The notes under the pieces: model-generated
Databases searched by the model: none
The model's input: the letters and a program-made list of their open reading frames with translations, nothing else
What the model was told of the DNA's origin: nothing
Assembly (NCBI GenBank): GCA_017506865.1
Contig: JAFCMP010000235.1
Location: 992,001 to 1,056,000, forward strand
DNA: 64,000 nt
Source: Tribonema minus
Lineage: Eukaryota > Sar > Xanthophyceae > Tribonematales > Tribonemataceae
Direction: 5' to 3'
Program-made: the position numbers and the translations under genes
Shown: in pieces, positions 1-10,800 of the stretch
How the letters are laid out: each line of letters starts with the position of its first letter
How positions within the stretch are numbered: position 1 is the stretch's first letter

Positions 1-1240
1 CTGTCATGAGGTTGTTGGCGCTTCAAACCGTGAGCTTAGATGAATGGATGTTGAGGTACGTATGGACTTGTGTTTAATACTATTTATAAAGGCCCAAGGG
101 AGGCCGTGTTGCCTATGCAATCGAAAAGCTTTCGTCAACGCTGTTGAGGTAAAAACCAAACATTCCATTCAGCGACCACTTTTGGTACGACTGGCGGTGC
201 TGCAGCAACATGAAGCCTTGCGCATTTGGCCACGCACCGGCACTGCTGTCACCAGACCATGGAGGCATGGACTAACGGCGTTGTGCTGTGCTGGTAAGAA
301 ACCGCACAAGCAGAATGTGGAGCTGCTGTGCAGAAAGACGCGCAGCCCAGAGTTGCCACGTGTCACGGTGAAGGGGTTGTGGGCTTGAATTAGCCGCTTG
401 TGTTCATTGTGGGCTTGAATTGGCTGTATGTGTTCATTTGGCGCTTAAGGCAATCACACTTGAGTGGTGCTTGAACTCAACACAAGATTTTGCTGGGTCA
501 GGTGCGAATACCGAGCTGAGCCACGCCCTTGGTCGGGTGGCGAGAAACTAAGTTCGAGCATCAGCGAAACTGTCCCTTCCTGGTGTACGTGGAGTGAGCG
601 TCGCTTTCGGCTGCCCCCATTGCCTTTGTGCCATGCTTTAGCTGGTGAGCAACCTGCTTTTGCTTGCGACACAAATTCTACGCTTTGCGCACAGTGTTGC
701 CATGCGCGTCAGTTGTTGTCGCGCTCACGAGCATGTCACCCAATTCAGCATCAAACATTCATCAAAGCCACAAAGACGCCAGAGGATGCAGTTATGCCTG
801 TTCGCATGCGGGGCCAGAGGCGCCCAGGCCTCGATTCCTCGCGTGAGCACGCCGGCCAGGATCAACGCGAGTTCAAAGCAATTGTCAACTGTGTGGCCCG
901 ATCCTTGCTTGCGCGCACTCGCTATTGCACCCAGTCACGTTCACGCGATCCGCTACCGCTGCCGCGCTTCGCGGTGCTAGCGAGCAAGTCTATGAGAAGC
1001 ACTGATTATGGTCTGCCATGTGGGGCATTGCACATAGTGCAGCACAGACATCACGATCAAAATTTGTATGAACGTCACCTGACATGGAGTTGAAGTTGAA
1101 GTTGGACTCATCAGATGGAGTTTGGAGGCTGAAAGGGTCGACGGTGCAGGTTAACTGCACAGGGTCGTTAGACTAGACGGGTTCTAGACGTGTTCTGACG
1201 GGGGATCATATCAGGGTCTCGGCAAACGTCAGCAGTAGAG
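1..1240. other. No recognisable gene
   Basis: ORFs here are short, overlap on both strands and lack family motifs. A run of GTTGAAGTT-type repeats lies near 1085-1112. I see no splice-bounded exon that I can name. Confidence 0.4.
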
Positions 1241-1322
1241 ATGGCAACTATGATGGCGGCCGTGGCCATCACTTCACACTTTCAGCGCCAAAGCGAGGAG
1301 AAAAATGAGCCCAGCTGGGACG
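1241..1322 (+). CDS. Candidate first coding exon, function unknown
   Basis: An ATG at 1241 opens 27 codons (begins MATMMAAVAITSHFQ, ends near PSWD) and runs into a consensus donor, G|GTGAGTACC, at 1323, leaving phase 1. This is what a first coding exon would look like. The exon chain starting at 2051 begins in phase 0, so the two cannot be joined directly; an unseen exon would be needed. No homology was recognised. Confidence 0.25.
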
Positions 1323-2050
1323 GTGAGTACCTGCGCCGCAGCAAGGATGAAGCGCTAGCAGCTGCAGTCGACTGACGTCCATCCTGCAGCAAGTCATTTG
1401 CGCTGGCAGATGCCGGACGATCACACGAGAGCTTCATGTGGCATCTCTGTTGAACTCGAGCAGGTTACGCCAAGCTCGGGCAGCCAGGCTTCGATCAGCT
1501 GATGATGGCGAAGAAACCAACAGCGATATCTGCTTGCCTGTCAATAGCATAGCCTGGGCAGGCGTGCATGGACTCTTGCATGACATATTTAAATTGACAC
1601 TCAGGGTAGCCTTTTGCAGCAGTAGGCATAACCAATCTGTGGCTAGACAAATTGTCAGTCTGTGGCAAGACAGGTGGCTGGGAATGACGAAAGTGTGCTG
1701 CAATGTGTCAGCAATTGAGGTGCTGCGTTCCCACAATCAGCAAGTGCCTTGCGTGACAAGCACACAGCAAATACGCATACCGCTGCAGAAAATACTCCAG
1801 TCATCAGTCTCGACCATTTGATCTAGCGCTGTGCTCATATGCAAAACAAAAAAATTTACTGACGCACTCTGGATTTGTGCACTTTGATTCGGGCCCCGGT
1901 GATATCTTGGCGGATCAAGCGGCCAATTGGCAGTACTGGCAGCAGTTTTGGTCTTGCACTCGCAGACTAGGCCGTTCAGTAAACGGCCTTGTCCTGAGTG
2001 AGTGCATCATTCTTACACGATTCATAAACGTGCTATGTTCTGTATTGCAG

Positions 2051-4184
2051 ATGGATTCCTGCTGCAACTACGGCCGCCAGGGTGACGCGAGTCCACATAC
2101 AGGTGAGCAAACTGCAACATTTTTAGCATCGCACCAGTGCTTGCGTGCATGTCAGCGTTGTGTCAGAGCGAGTGGCGAGCAGTACAGCTGCTGTTTTGTA
2201 CACAGCGTTGTGCTCCAGCGTGGTGTGCGTCGCAATTATGCTTGATCACTGAACAACAGGTGCGCGCGACGACTGCCATCCCTGCTGCTGAAATGACAAC
2301 AACAAATCGCTTTTTCATATACTGATGCTTTTAGCGAGCGTATCTCAGGCAGCATCATGCAAGCGCGTTCCACATTGCACCACTTTTATGGGCAGGTGCT
2401 TGGTTTTGTATTGGTGCTCATACCTGGCTGGTGCTGCTCTTGCGATTGTGGCAGAGGCATGCGATTATGTGGGTACCAGGAAGCGGCCACGTGGCAGTGA
2501 CGCGGTCAACCTGCAAGGGCTTCATGACCTGTGAGTGCCGTCGCTTCTGTGTGGTCAATACTTCACACTTGAAGTTGAATATGGCGCGGTAGCCATGTGT
2601 GCATGTCGGTCATCACTGATTCGGGGGGATTGAAGCCGGCATTTCAAAGCAGTGCCACTGGGCTGTGCTCAGTCAAGGGTGGCATGTGTGAGCTTGTGAA
2701 CTTGTTGGCAAGTTGCATGACAAAAGACAACTTCGTTGTGCCGTAATGCGAAAAATTGAAGATAAGTTTGCGGCTAAGTTTTTAGAAGAATCACCAGAAG
2801 GTGAAGTTAACATTTGTGTTGATTTGGATGAAGCATGGGAAGTTGAGGTTGCGTTGTTACCTTTACAGACTAGCCCAGCAACTTCAGAGAATGATTCACT
2901 ACCACTCACTGGACATTGCGGGGCAATACTGAGTTCAGTTCATTGACATCCTCAAGTGCAAGACGTGCAGAACCCAAGCTTAGAAAGTCTGGACCGCCTG
3001 CCGCTACGGCCAGTACATCGAATGGCTATCACAGCTAACATCAGCCAAGAGCAACCGTGAAATGTGTGATATTGCCTGTTTATGCGTGCAGTGTCATCGG
3101 CCTCCTCAATGCATACATCATCATCGATGCAAGCAACGTGCTTGCACCCTGAAAGGTGTGATACTTTTCTCACGTACACAGTTTCCGCCAGAAGTGGCTT
3201 TCAGCATATCAAGCGCCCCCGATTCGACATGCACTCACAGTGAATCTCTTCATACCTTCCTCAGACACATGGTGCAGGACATGGCCGTGCATGCCAGGGG
3301 TCAACCACAGGCGGTTTTTGCCAACGTGCAGCCTGCCGCTGCCCGCCCCAAATACCTGCTGGCAATTTTCCGGGAACTTGCAACTGGCAAGGTGGGTGAC
3401 CTCTCCCCGCTCGTACTTCCACTCCTGACAGCACTTGATGTGATCGTTTGGGTATAAACTGTCGAAACAACAGTTGCTAGGTCAGACCAGTTGTGCACTC
3501 TGAGAGCGCGTCTCTGGTGGCAGCTGCGAGGGGCTGCATGCACTTTGAAGTTGAAATTGAAACCCTACGTATGTACGCCTGACACATGATGCCCTCACAC
3601 TATAGGTACATACCCTCCAAAGTTGTGCTGCTGGAAATGTTGGAATGCACTTGTAGGACTCCGAGCGCACACAGTGGCAATGAGATGGCAGCATCTGGTA
3701 TGGCAGCAAGTTGGCAGCAGTGCATGTGCCGAGATTGCGCATGTTGTCAAGGCTAGATGGCTTGAAAACAGGCAAAACTCAGACTTGCGCTGAAATGGAT
3801 GCCGCAGATTGCGGCGTTCATATGCGCAGACACCGCAGTGAACTGACACGTCACGACGCTGATGTAACGTCCTGAACACTTCATGTAATGTGTCGCCTGA
3901 TGCTTCCCCAAGTTCAGGCTGGAGCACCTTGACAACTCCTCTCAACTCGCTGTTTTCATCCAGGTGCACACTGTTGACCTAATGCATCACCCCCTTCCCC
4001 CCCTCACCCACCCCCCGCCACCCCCTTCCCCCTTCAACCCCCTCTCTTCCCTACGCAGTGCATGGCCCCCCCTGACATGCCCCTGCCGGTCCTAGACATC
4101 AGCCGTCGTGGCTTTGTCACTGCTACCGCGCCGGGCGTCGGCGGCAGCGTCGACAGCACAGGCCCTAGTGCGCAGCGGCCGTAA
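2051..4184 (+). CDS. 3' exons of a diverged third copy of the CCCH gene family
   Basis: Four exons fit in phase: 2051-2102, 2455-2530, 3265-3391 and 4059-4184 (stop TAA). Each internal boundary has AG before and GT after. The third exon ends LAIFRELATGK, matching PIFKQLATGK of exon 6 in the two CCCH genes at 18.7-25.9 and 58.4-64 kb, with the same phases. The last exon begins CMAPPDMPLPVLD, matching DLCPLDMPMPVLE of their final exon. Read from the ATG at 2051 the product is only 126 residues, with no CCCH finger and without the long Pro/Gly-rich tail of the left-arm gene. It may be a 5'-truncated copy, or its zinc-finger exons may lie outside the window or be unrecognisable. The last two exons are well supported by paralogy; the first two rest on phase and splice sites. 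Confidence 0.45.
2713..2946 (+). other. AT-rich ORF inside an intron, function unknown
   Basis: A 77-codon ORF with an acidic, ordinary-looking composition (contains VNICVDLDEAWEVEVALL) and many A/T third positions, unlike the GC-rich exons around it. It lies between two exons of the CCCH-paralog fragment. It could be a fragment of a mobile element or of a gene with different codon use. I recognise no family. Confidence 0.2.
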
Positions 4185-4892
4185 CAGTAACCCTAAGCAA
4201 GCGGCCCCGCAGCGCGCCATCGTAACAAGCATCTCAGACAGACTTACGCATGGCAGCGCTCAAGAGCGCACACTGTTGCACGCCGCGCACCCCACGCGTT
4301 TGCGCTCACGTGCTGCTCCTGGGCATGCAGCCACAACATGCTGGGGTGAGGACAGGCTCACCAGGTTGCAAGACGTGCATGGAGTATTGGTCTGGCACCA
4401 CCAGCAGGATGATTAGCGGCAGGTGCACCGCTTTGCGGCCTGACCGCAGCAGCCTGCAGCACCAAAGACGGGCGAAGTCCGGCAGCAGTGGCGGGAACTT
4501 GTGCTGCACGCAGCACACCAGGAGTGCATGATGTCCAGCAGAGACAGGGCTGGTTTTGCTGACAAGACAAGGTGGGCTTGCAGCGCAAATGGGCAGGGGA
4601 CTCCACTACACATGACCATACATAAGAAAATGTGACGCGGTCGCTGTAGTTTCAAGTCACGTACTGTCACTCTGAGGCTGTACTCTGCGGCGTATGGGAC
4701 AGGAGAACCGTTTGCGTGAGCGTTGAGCGCTGAGATGCGCAGCATCTCTACATGTTGTTGAAGTGCAGAAGTGGAAAGCAGTGTGCACACATCCCTGCAT
4801 GGTGAATCCCTGCATGGTCAATGAAAGTGCTGTTATTTGATCATGATGGTGAACTGCTGGCTTTGTTGCTCACTGTCGCTGCCATGTTCTCT
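4185..4892. other. No recognisable gene
   Basis: Downstream flank of the CCCH-paralog fragment. The overlapping ORFs on both strands lack domain motifs, and I see no repeat of note before the retrotransposon tails that start near 4893. Confidence 0.4.
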
Positions 4893-5093
4893 GTATTGAT
4901 TCCCGCCTGGGGCGCGAAGAAGCCCAGATGAGGGATGTAAATCTGCACGTTCCCTTGTGACATAGTGTCTCAATGTTCATTGAGTATCACTCTCAATGCC
5001 ATGTACTTGAGAGGCGTTCATCCAGCAATCCAACATGCAGCACATCTGCCTTTGAAAAACGGAATCATGTTGTATGACAGTCTGAAAGTGTAC
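4893..5093 (-). mobile_element. Diverged 3' tail of the 12.8-kb LINE family
   Basis: This stretch contains a degenerate form of the LINE 3' UTR. The segment GGGGCGCGAAGAAGCCCAG near 4912 corresponds to the hairpin region of the full-length element, and the sequence TGTATGACAGTCTGAAAGTG near 5070 also occurs in the LINE 3' UTR. Orientation is minus. It is older and more diverged than the 5094-5148 and 12327-12446 insertions. The left limit is approximate. Confidence 0.45.
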
Positions 5094-5158
5094 TTTTTAT
5101 TAATTCTCGCTCAGGGCGCGAAAAAGCCCAGATGATTGGCATCTAGCTGAAAGTGTAC
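5082..5158 (-). mobile_element. 55-bp 5'-truncated LINE tail with target-site duplication
   Basis: The inserted core at 5094-5148 matches the last bases of the full-length LINE (on the plus strand TTTTTATTAATTCTCGCTCA and onward through GGCATCTAG). It is flanked by the identical 12-mer CTGAAAGTGTAC at 5082-5093 and 5147-5158. This is the expected signature of target-primed reverse transcription with severe 5' truncation. It sits next to the older tail at 4893-5093, so the insertions are nested. Confidence 0.65.
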
Positions 5159-5395
5159 TTTTATTCATTTCGCTTCGCAAGGGGCGCGAAAAGCCCTCTC
5201 TATGGATGTGCACTCAATGCAACATTCCTTCTCCGAAGAGAGACTCAAACGCAAACAGGCTTCCCCCTCTTCACACTATCACACTACCACCAACACCCCA
5301 AACCCTACTTAGGGTTGCCCAGCCGTGAGGCACACTTGTCCCCTCTTGGAAAAGATTTATGCAGGCCTGGGTCGCCTTGAGTCACCTTGAAAGTG
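5159..5395 (-). mobile_element. Second short retroelement family, copy A
   Basis: About 230 bp that recurs in opposite orientation at about 29158-29393. Its plus-strand left end, TTTTATTCATTTCGCTTCGC followed by GGGGCGCGAAAAGCCC, resembles the 3' end of the LINE family (T-rich end plus a GGGC/GCCC hairpin). This suggests a LINE relative or a SINE borrowing that tail. GAAAGTG precedes it at the GTAC junction (5149) and recurs just after it (5389), which could be a decayed target-site duplication. No ORF. Confidence 0.5.
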
Positions 5396-6084
5396 CCACT
5401 GGTGAACGACAACACATTGTGAAAATGTGTGCACTCAGGTTCTTGCATGTCCCATTTGCTTTGTCTGCAAGGGTGCACCATGCTTTGTGGTCATCAATTG
5501 CATGGACAACGTCAGCGATAAACGCCCAGTGGTCGTTACAATGCATCTTGGTACATGTACACATTCAAGATGCGTTGTATCGACAACACCTGGGCGCACA
5601 GCGACAACAGTCTGAAGATGGTGAGGACTTGTGTTACTGCTTATTTCTCAGCTTTGGTTCGACTCACCGCATCATGCAGTTACTGAAGAGTGTATGTGCC
5701 ATGCAGCAGCCGCTGTTTCAATCAGGTGTGATACTGGACGAGGCCATTTGAACATTGCCAATGACAGGCTTGGCACTCTTTGTCTCAAATCGCCTCACCA
5801 GCCCTGTAATGATTCATTCTGTTCCAACCGCTCGTTGGCAGAACGACCAGTGCTCGTGTCCACATGTGATGGTCAAGAGGCACAATTACAATGACGCTGT
5901 ATGTGCAGCACTGCAACATACATCATTCCCTCATTTCCAGAGGGTGTGCAGCAGTTCACGTATACTGCGCTAGAATGAACACTGCCATAATCTGAAACTG
6001 TCAATGAACAAGCACGTGATAGGCAACGTCGAAAAAACCGCAAACGACTGTTGACAGGCAATTGCGATCGTTATTAGCAAAGAC
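5396..6084. other. No recognisable gene
   Basis: The overlapping short ORFs on both strands show no family motif or splice-bounded conserved exon. Confidence 0.35.
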
Positions 6085-6240
6085 ATGCACGATGCTCAGC
6101 TGGCGCCTTTCACGCCACCCTACGCCATGGTGACAGGCGCAGTGCTGGCGATTGGCTACATCGATGGCATGAATGGACAGCTGCACTATGGCTACAAGGC
6201 GCTGGGGCTGCGAGAGCAGTTGCTGCAGTGCGGAAGCTGA
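6085..6240 (+). other. 51-codon ORF with weak citrate-synthase-like motif
   Basis: The ORF opens at ATG 6085 and ends at TGA 6238-6240. Its centre reads AIGYIDGMNGQLHYGYKALG. That is reminiscent of the N-terminal motif of citrate synthases, roughly I-x-Y-I-D-G-x2-G-x-L-x-Y-x-G-Y. No other citrate synthase segment was recognised on either side. If the likeness is real this is a fragment or a decayed exon; chance similarity is quite possible. Confidence 0.2.
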
Positions 6241-6369
6241 CGCAAGCAGTGCATGCACGGAAGGTGTCGACATCCACAGCAGTGAAAAGCGCGCACACAG
6301 TCACCCTGCGCAGCGGCCGAAATGACAGGCACGGAGGCACGACAGCGCGCACCAACAGATGCAGGCCAC

Positions 6370-7475
6370 AGATGCAGGCCTCAGAAAAGACCCAATGGGA
6401 GGGGGGGGGGGCTGGGGGGAGATTTGGGGGTTCAGCGACGGGCGGGGGGGGGGAGGTGAGACACGAGCGTTTCCACTGCGTGCCAAATGACAGCAGACGA
6501 CTGCACGAAGTCAGGCGCGGCAGGGCACACGCATGCACGCCTGCGGAGCGGCGAAATGGCTGAGGGGGGACCGTGGCGAAATGACAAGGGGGGGTGTGCG
6601 CGCAGGTCTGTGACGAAAAAAGACAGATGAAGCGCGCTGCGGCTGAGCACGCAAACTACAAGGGCGCTGCCGTCAGAGCCACGGGGAAGGCGCGTGGCGT
6701 GCACTAGGGGCAAACTGGCGGCAACTTGAGCAGCACGGCGTGCTCCGAACTGACAGGACAAACAGCTTGTTGTGTGCGCTGGCTCGCTATGCGCACGCTA
6801 CAGCGGAGTGACAGGCAAAGAAGGCGGGGGGCTAGAGAGGGCGGGGGGCTAGGCTACGGCCGTGGCGCAGCGATGCTGTCGCACAACCGCCAGGGAGGGG
6901 GGGGGAGCGGGCAGCACAAGGGGGGTGCTGCGGCTGCGACATCACCGCTGCAACGGGGCCGGTGTGAAATGACAGCTCTCACAGAGAGAGAAAAGAAGAG
7001 ACGGCGCGGAGAGCGCAAGATGGATATCTCGCCCTCTCCCAAAAAAAAAGGCAGCGGGCCGCGTGCTTTCGCAGGTGCTGGATGGAAAAGGACAGGTACT
7101 TGGTGCGAAAAGAAGAGCGTGCGCGGGGGAGCACGGGAAAACGCTCCGCGGGCGCGAAAGCGACAGACACAGGGGGCGCGGAGCAGCAGCGCTCCACGCC
7201 CCGCCGTGCAAACGACAGGGGTTGTGCAGGTAGTGTCACCAACTCATCACGCTGCGCACGGCCAGCGCCACTCAAGCGCCGCAAGCTTCGTTGCCCGGAC
7301 CGCCCTGCCGCCGCGTGCCATTGTTCGGGCGCCCGCCAAAAGGGTTTTGGAGCGGGGCGCCGTCGTTCATGGGGGCGGGGGAGGGGGGGCGGGGGTGGGC
7401 CTGGGGGGCTCGGCGGCGCGACCGCCTGCGAGTACAGCGGGGGGGGGGGGGGGAGCCGATGGTAGGGCAAAGACA
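6370..7475. repeat. G-rich low-complexity DNA with recurring TGACAG
   Basis: Runs of G occur at about 6400-6417, 6443-6454, 6895-6906, 7377-7412 and 7438-7452. The short motif TGACAG or a close variant recurs irregularly (near 6131, 6322, 6487, 6581, 6752, 6810 and 6968). ORFs on both strands are long only because the composition excludes stops. The biased Gly/Arg or Pro/Ser translations are not credible proteins. The minus strand may include distal 3' flank of the GPx gene. Confidence 0.5.
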
Positions 7476-7597
7476 TGATGAAGCCGTGCAAGCAGCGGGC
7501 GATGCGCAACGTGAGTGACTGTCCGAAAACTTAGTGATGGTGTTTCACCTTTTCAGAGTGACGGTACTGGCGGAAGAGACTGTTGAGCTTCGTGTTG

Positions 7598-7642
7598 TAC
7601 TTCAATTGCACTTTTGAGGGCTGTGAGAGTGCCCATTCATCT
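7598..7642 (-). promoter_or_regulatory. Weak candidate SECIS element in the GPx 3' UTR
   Basis: About 200 nt after the GPx stop, the minus strand has ATGA (7640-7637), then GCACT, then AGTGC about 15 nt later, then a TGA (7604-7602). The GCACT/AGTGC pairing with ATGA and GA on opposite sides resembles a SECIS core. The apical AA is not clearly placed and the lower helix is poor. It is listed because a SECIS is expected somewhere here if the TGA in the upstream gene encodes selenocysteine. Confidence 0.2.
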
Positions 7643-7839
7643 GTCAAGCCCGGACATGGTACGCTCTAGGAAGCGCAACGCAGCATGCAACTCAACTTGC
7701 GCACACCGCTGCTGCAAATGAACATGTGGGGCGTGCATACCCCGCCTAACAAAAAACCCAACCATACATGAGCAGAAGCGCAAGAGGTGACTTGCCTCAG
7801 CGCGAGGGTGGTGTGATCGCGACTGGGGCGGGGGTCGGC

Positions 7840-10800
7840 CTATGCCTTGTTGAGCAGTGCCTCAATGTCCGCGGACAGCGTGAGGGGGCTCTGAGGGGGG
7901 GCGTAGCGCTTCACCACCACTCCATTGGCGTCGACCAGGAACTGCACAAGCGCAAAGATGGGGGGGGAGGGGGGTGATGGTCAGATTGCGTGCAGATATT
8001 GCGCCTGTGTTCTCATATGCAGTGCTGGAGAGGCGATGGGGGCGGCTCCACAAAAGGGGGACCTGAGACATGAAGCAGCACATTGCGGAGCTGCCTCGGT
8101 TGAAGGACGCAGCACTGCTATGAATCGGTGAAATGTTCGGTTGAGGACACAGCACTGCTATGAATCGGTGAATTGTACATGCATGCAAGTCTACTGCAGA
8201 ATACTATAGTCAGAGGCAGCACATGCACGCACTGGTCAGAAGCGGTTCATGCACGCGCAGAGGCGATGAGATGTCACAAAACACAGCCTACCAGTGCCGA
8301 CTGAGTCACTTGCGACGCAAAAAGAGTCGGGTGTTTGCACTTGAACATCATTCCTCTTGTACTGTCTTCGGACACATTACACACACTCTGCGACGTCTCA
8401 TGCCCTAGCAGTTTCTTTTGAACCTGGAGACGTACGCTCTAGCTACTGTACTACGCACATGTTACACCAACGCAGCGCAGAGATGCAGCTGATGTGTGCG
8501 GAGCATGCTGCTGCACTGTTGTGGCTGACGTCACAAGCATGACAGAGGTTCAATGTACGCAGTCCGCACAACGTCACAATTAGCACAACAGAGTTCCAAC
8601 GTGAGCAGTGCACACAGCGTTTACAGCGAGCGTGACACAGGTTCAGGGTCAGCAGTGCGCACAGCGTTGACAACAAAGCGCTTGCCTTGGCGAAGTTCCA
8701 CTTGATCTCAGACCCCAGCAGCTCCCCGGAGCTGGCCTTGAGGAACTTGTAGAGGGGGTGCGCAGCCTCGCCGTTGACTTCAATCTTGGCATAGATTGGG
8801 TACTTCGCCCCCTTGTTGGCGGCGAATGCCTGAATCTCGGCGTTTGTGCCTGCGTGAAAAAAGTGCAGAGGTGATGGCACGGCTCAGCAATTGTGTGTGT
8901 GTATCTGCAGCTTGAAGCAATGGTCCATGGATACGCGGCTGCTTCAACTTGGACTTTGGCTCTTCAAGTGTGAGCCCAGTTGCTGTGTGAACAGCGGTAT
9001 GAGGGTACAGAACATCGGCCACTCTGTCCTGTCATGTGCACGTGCTGTTGAGAGAGTGCAGTGCAGTGAAGCATTTGCTGAGCATCATCTGAAAGGTGCA
9101 TCATCTGCTGATTCCCCCGTGAATAGCGATGTGTGCTGTCAGCCCAGGCGGCCGAAAAACACCGCGCTAGCGGTTTGGATTGAAAAGGTTTGCGGACCTG
9201 CAGCGTACTACCATCTTGTCGATAATTAAGGGCACTGGACGTTTTCTTATTAGTTTTTATCACAGCAACATGAATAGAGGTCACCCTTTCTTGAGCCGCA
9301 CTAAAGTACGTTCACCCCCCGATTTATTCACGCTGCAGTCGCTTCGCCGCACAGATGCAGGTTTGCGCAATGTTTCCTTGCTGCTGCTAGCAGCAAAGTT
9401 GGAGCCTCAGTAAAGCTGATAACGAGCAGCAACAAATATCAGTGACAGCATAGCAGCTGTTCTGGCTTTGTCAGAGCCTGACGATGGCTTACAATCTGCT
9501 TCTGCCTAAACATTGGCAACTTCGAGCGTGGCCCTGAAAAAGCCGGTGACGGTATATCTTCGCGGTACCCAGGTAACCTCCGGCCGCACTCACAACAAGA
9601 GATAAAAGCAAAGCACTCAATCTTCGTGCTGGATTTTGAATGCGTCCACCTTGTTTACTCACACCATAAAACCCAAGTCCACCCCCCTTTTTGACGCTGG
9701 GTTTAATGAAACGTTCGTGGCCTTGATTATTAGTAAGACGGTACTCCTGCTGCACCAAGGTACAGGTCTGCGCGTATCATCGTGCAGCAAGCCACTTGGC
9801 GGCGCGCGCTGAGTGGCGGCCTCACTTGTACAGAGCACCCGAACATGGATGCCAGCCACCGACCGTCAAGCAAACATTCAAGTTTGAAGTTCCACGTGCA
9901 GTTTTTTGTCGATCGCTGTGAAAACAGCGCCGCGCATCACCTGGCTCTTGATTTCCAAATGAGTTGCATGGGAACCCCAGAATTTCCAGTCCACGGCTCT
10001 TGTACTTGGAGTACAGCTGCAATCACACAAGAGTGAAGAAAGAGTCTAGAAGGTCAGAAAATTTCACGCGCGCAGCCCTGAGGAGGTGATTGGCTGAAAC
10101 GGATGCCTGCTGAAAATAGCTTCCAAGGAAAGCTTCCAAAACGCAGTGAGCTTCTGCGTCGCAGGAGGCTCAGTCAAGTTCATGCTACCGGCAGCACTGG
10201 TACAGGGCAGATCCAACCATGCACACATACACACCAATGCATACACACGCAGACCAATGGTCGCTGAGATGGTAGGGCACGACATTAAGTTATTGTGAAA
10301 CCGCCTGCACCAGCTGGTGCATATGCAGGTACGTGCCGCCATATATATGGGTACTTGTAAACACGCACTGCGCACCTTGCAGCCTGCTGCTCTTGCGCGC
10401 GCGCGCGCCAGACCGCATGTAGAGGCCACGAGCACTGACACGTGATTAACATTTCAACAGCTAATTAGTGCATCATACCCGTGCTTCTGCTCACTCCTGC
10501 GCTACGCACAATCCAAGCACCATGAGGATGCGACGAGATGCGGTTACGGACGCGCACGCAAGTGCCATGCGCGCAGCGCCGCTCCGCATGCTCGTGCCGC
10601 GCTGAGAAGCTGACGCATCAGTCATGGTGCTACAGTGTGGTGTCAAGTGCTGCAGTGTGTCAGCGCTCACCTCGTTGAACTCAGAGTAGTTCTGGGCGGT
10701 CAAACCTGCAGCAGGCACGAGGTAGGAGAAAGCAGTGAAGCATGCATGAGCATCGACGGCAACGCTCCGCAGCATACTACACAGCAATTGGAGAAAGATT

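Noticed and set aside
6726-7478. 250-codon plus-strand ORF
   Set aside because: Open only because of G-rich low-complexity DNA; Gly/Arg-rich, no motif, and the opposite strand is equally open.
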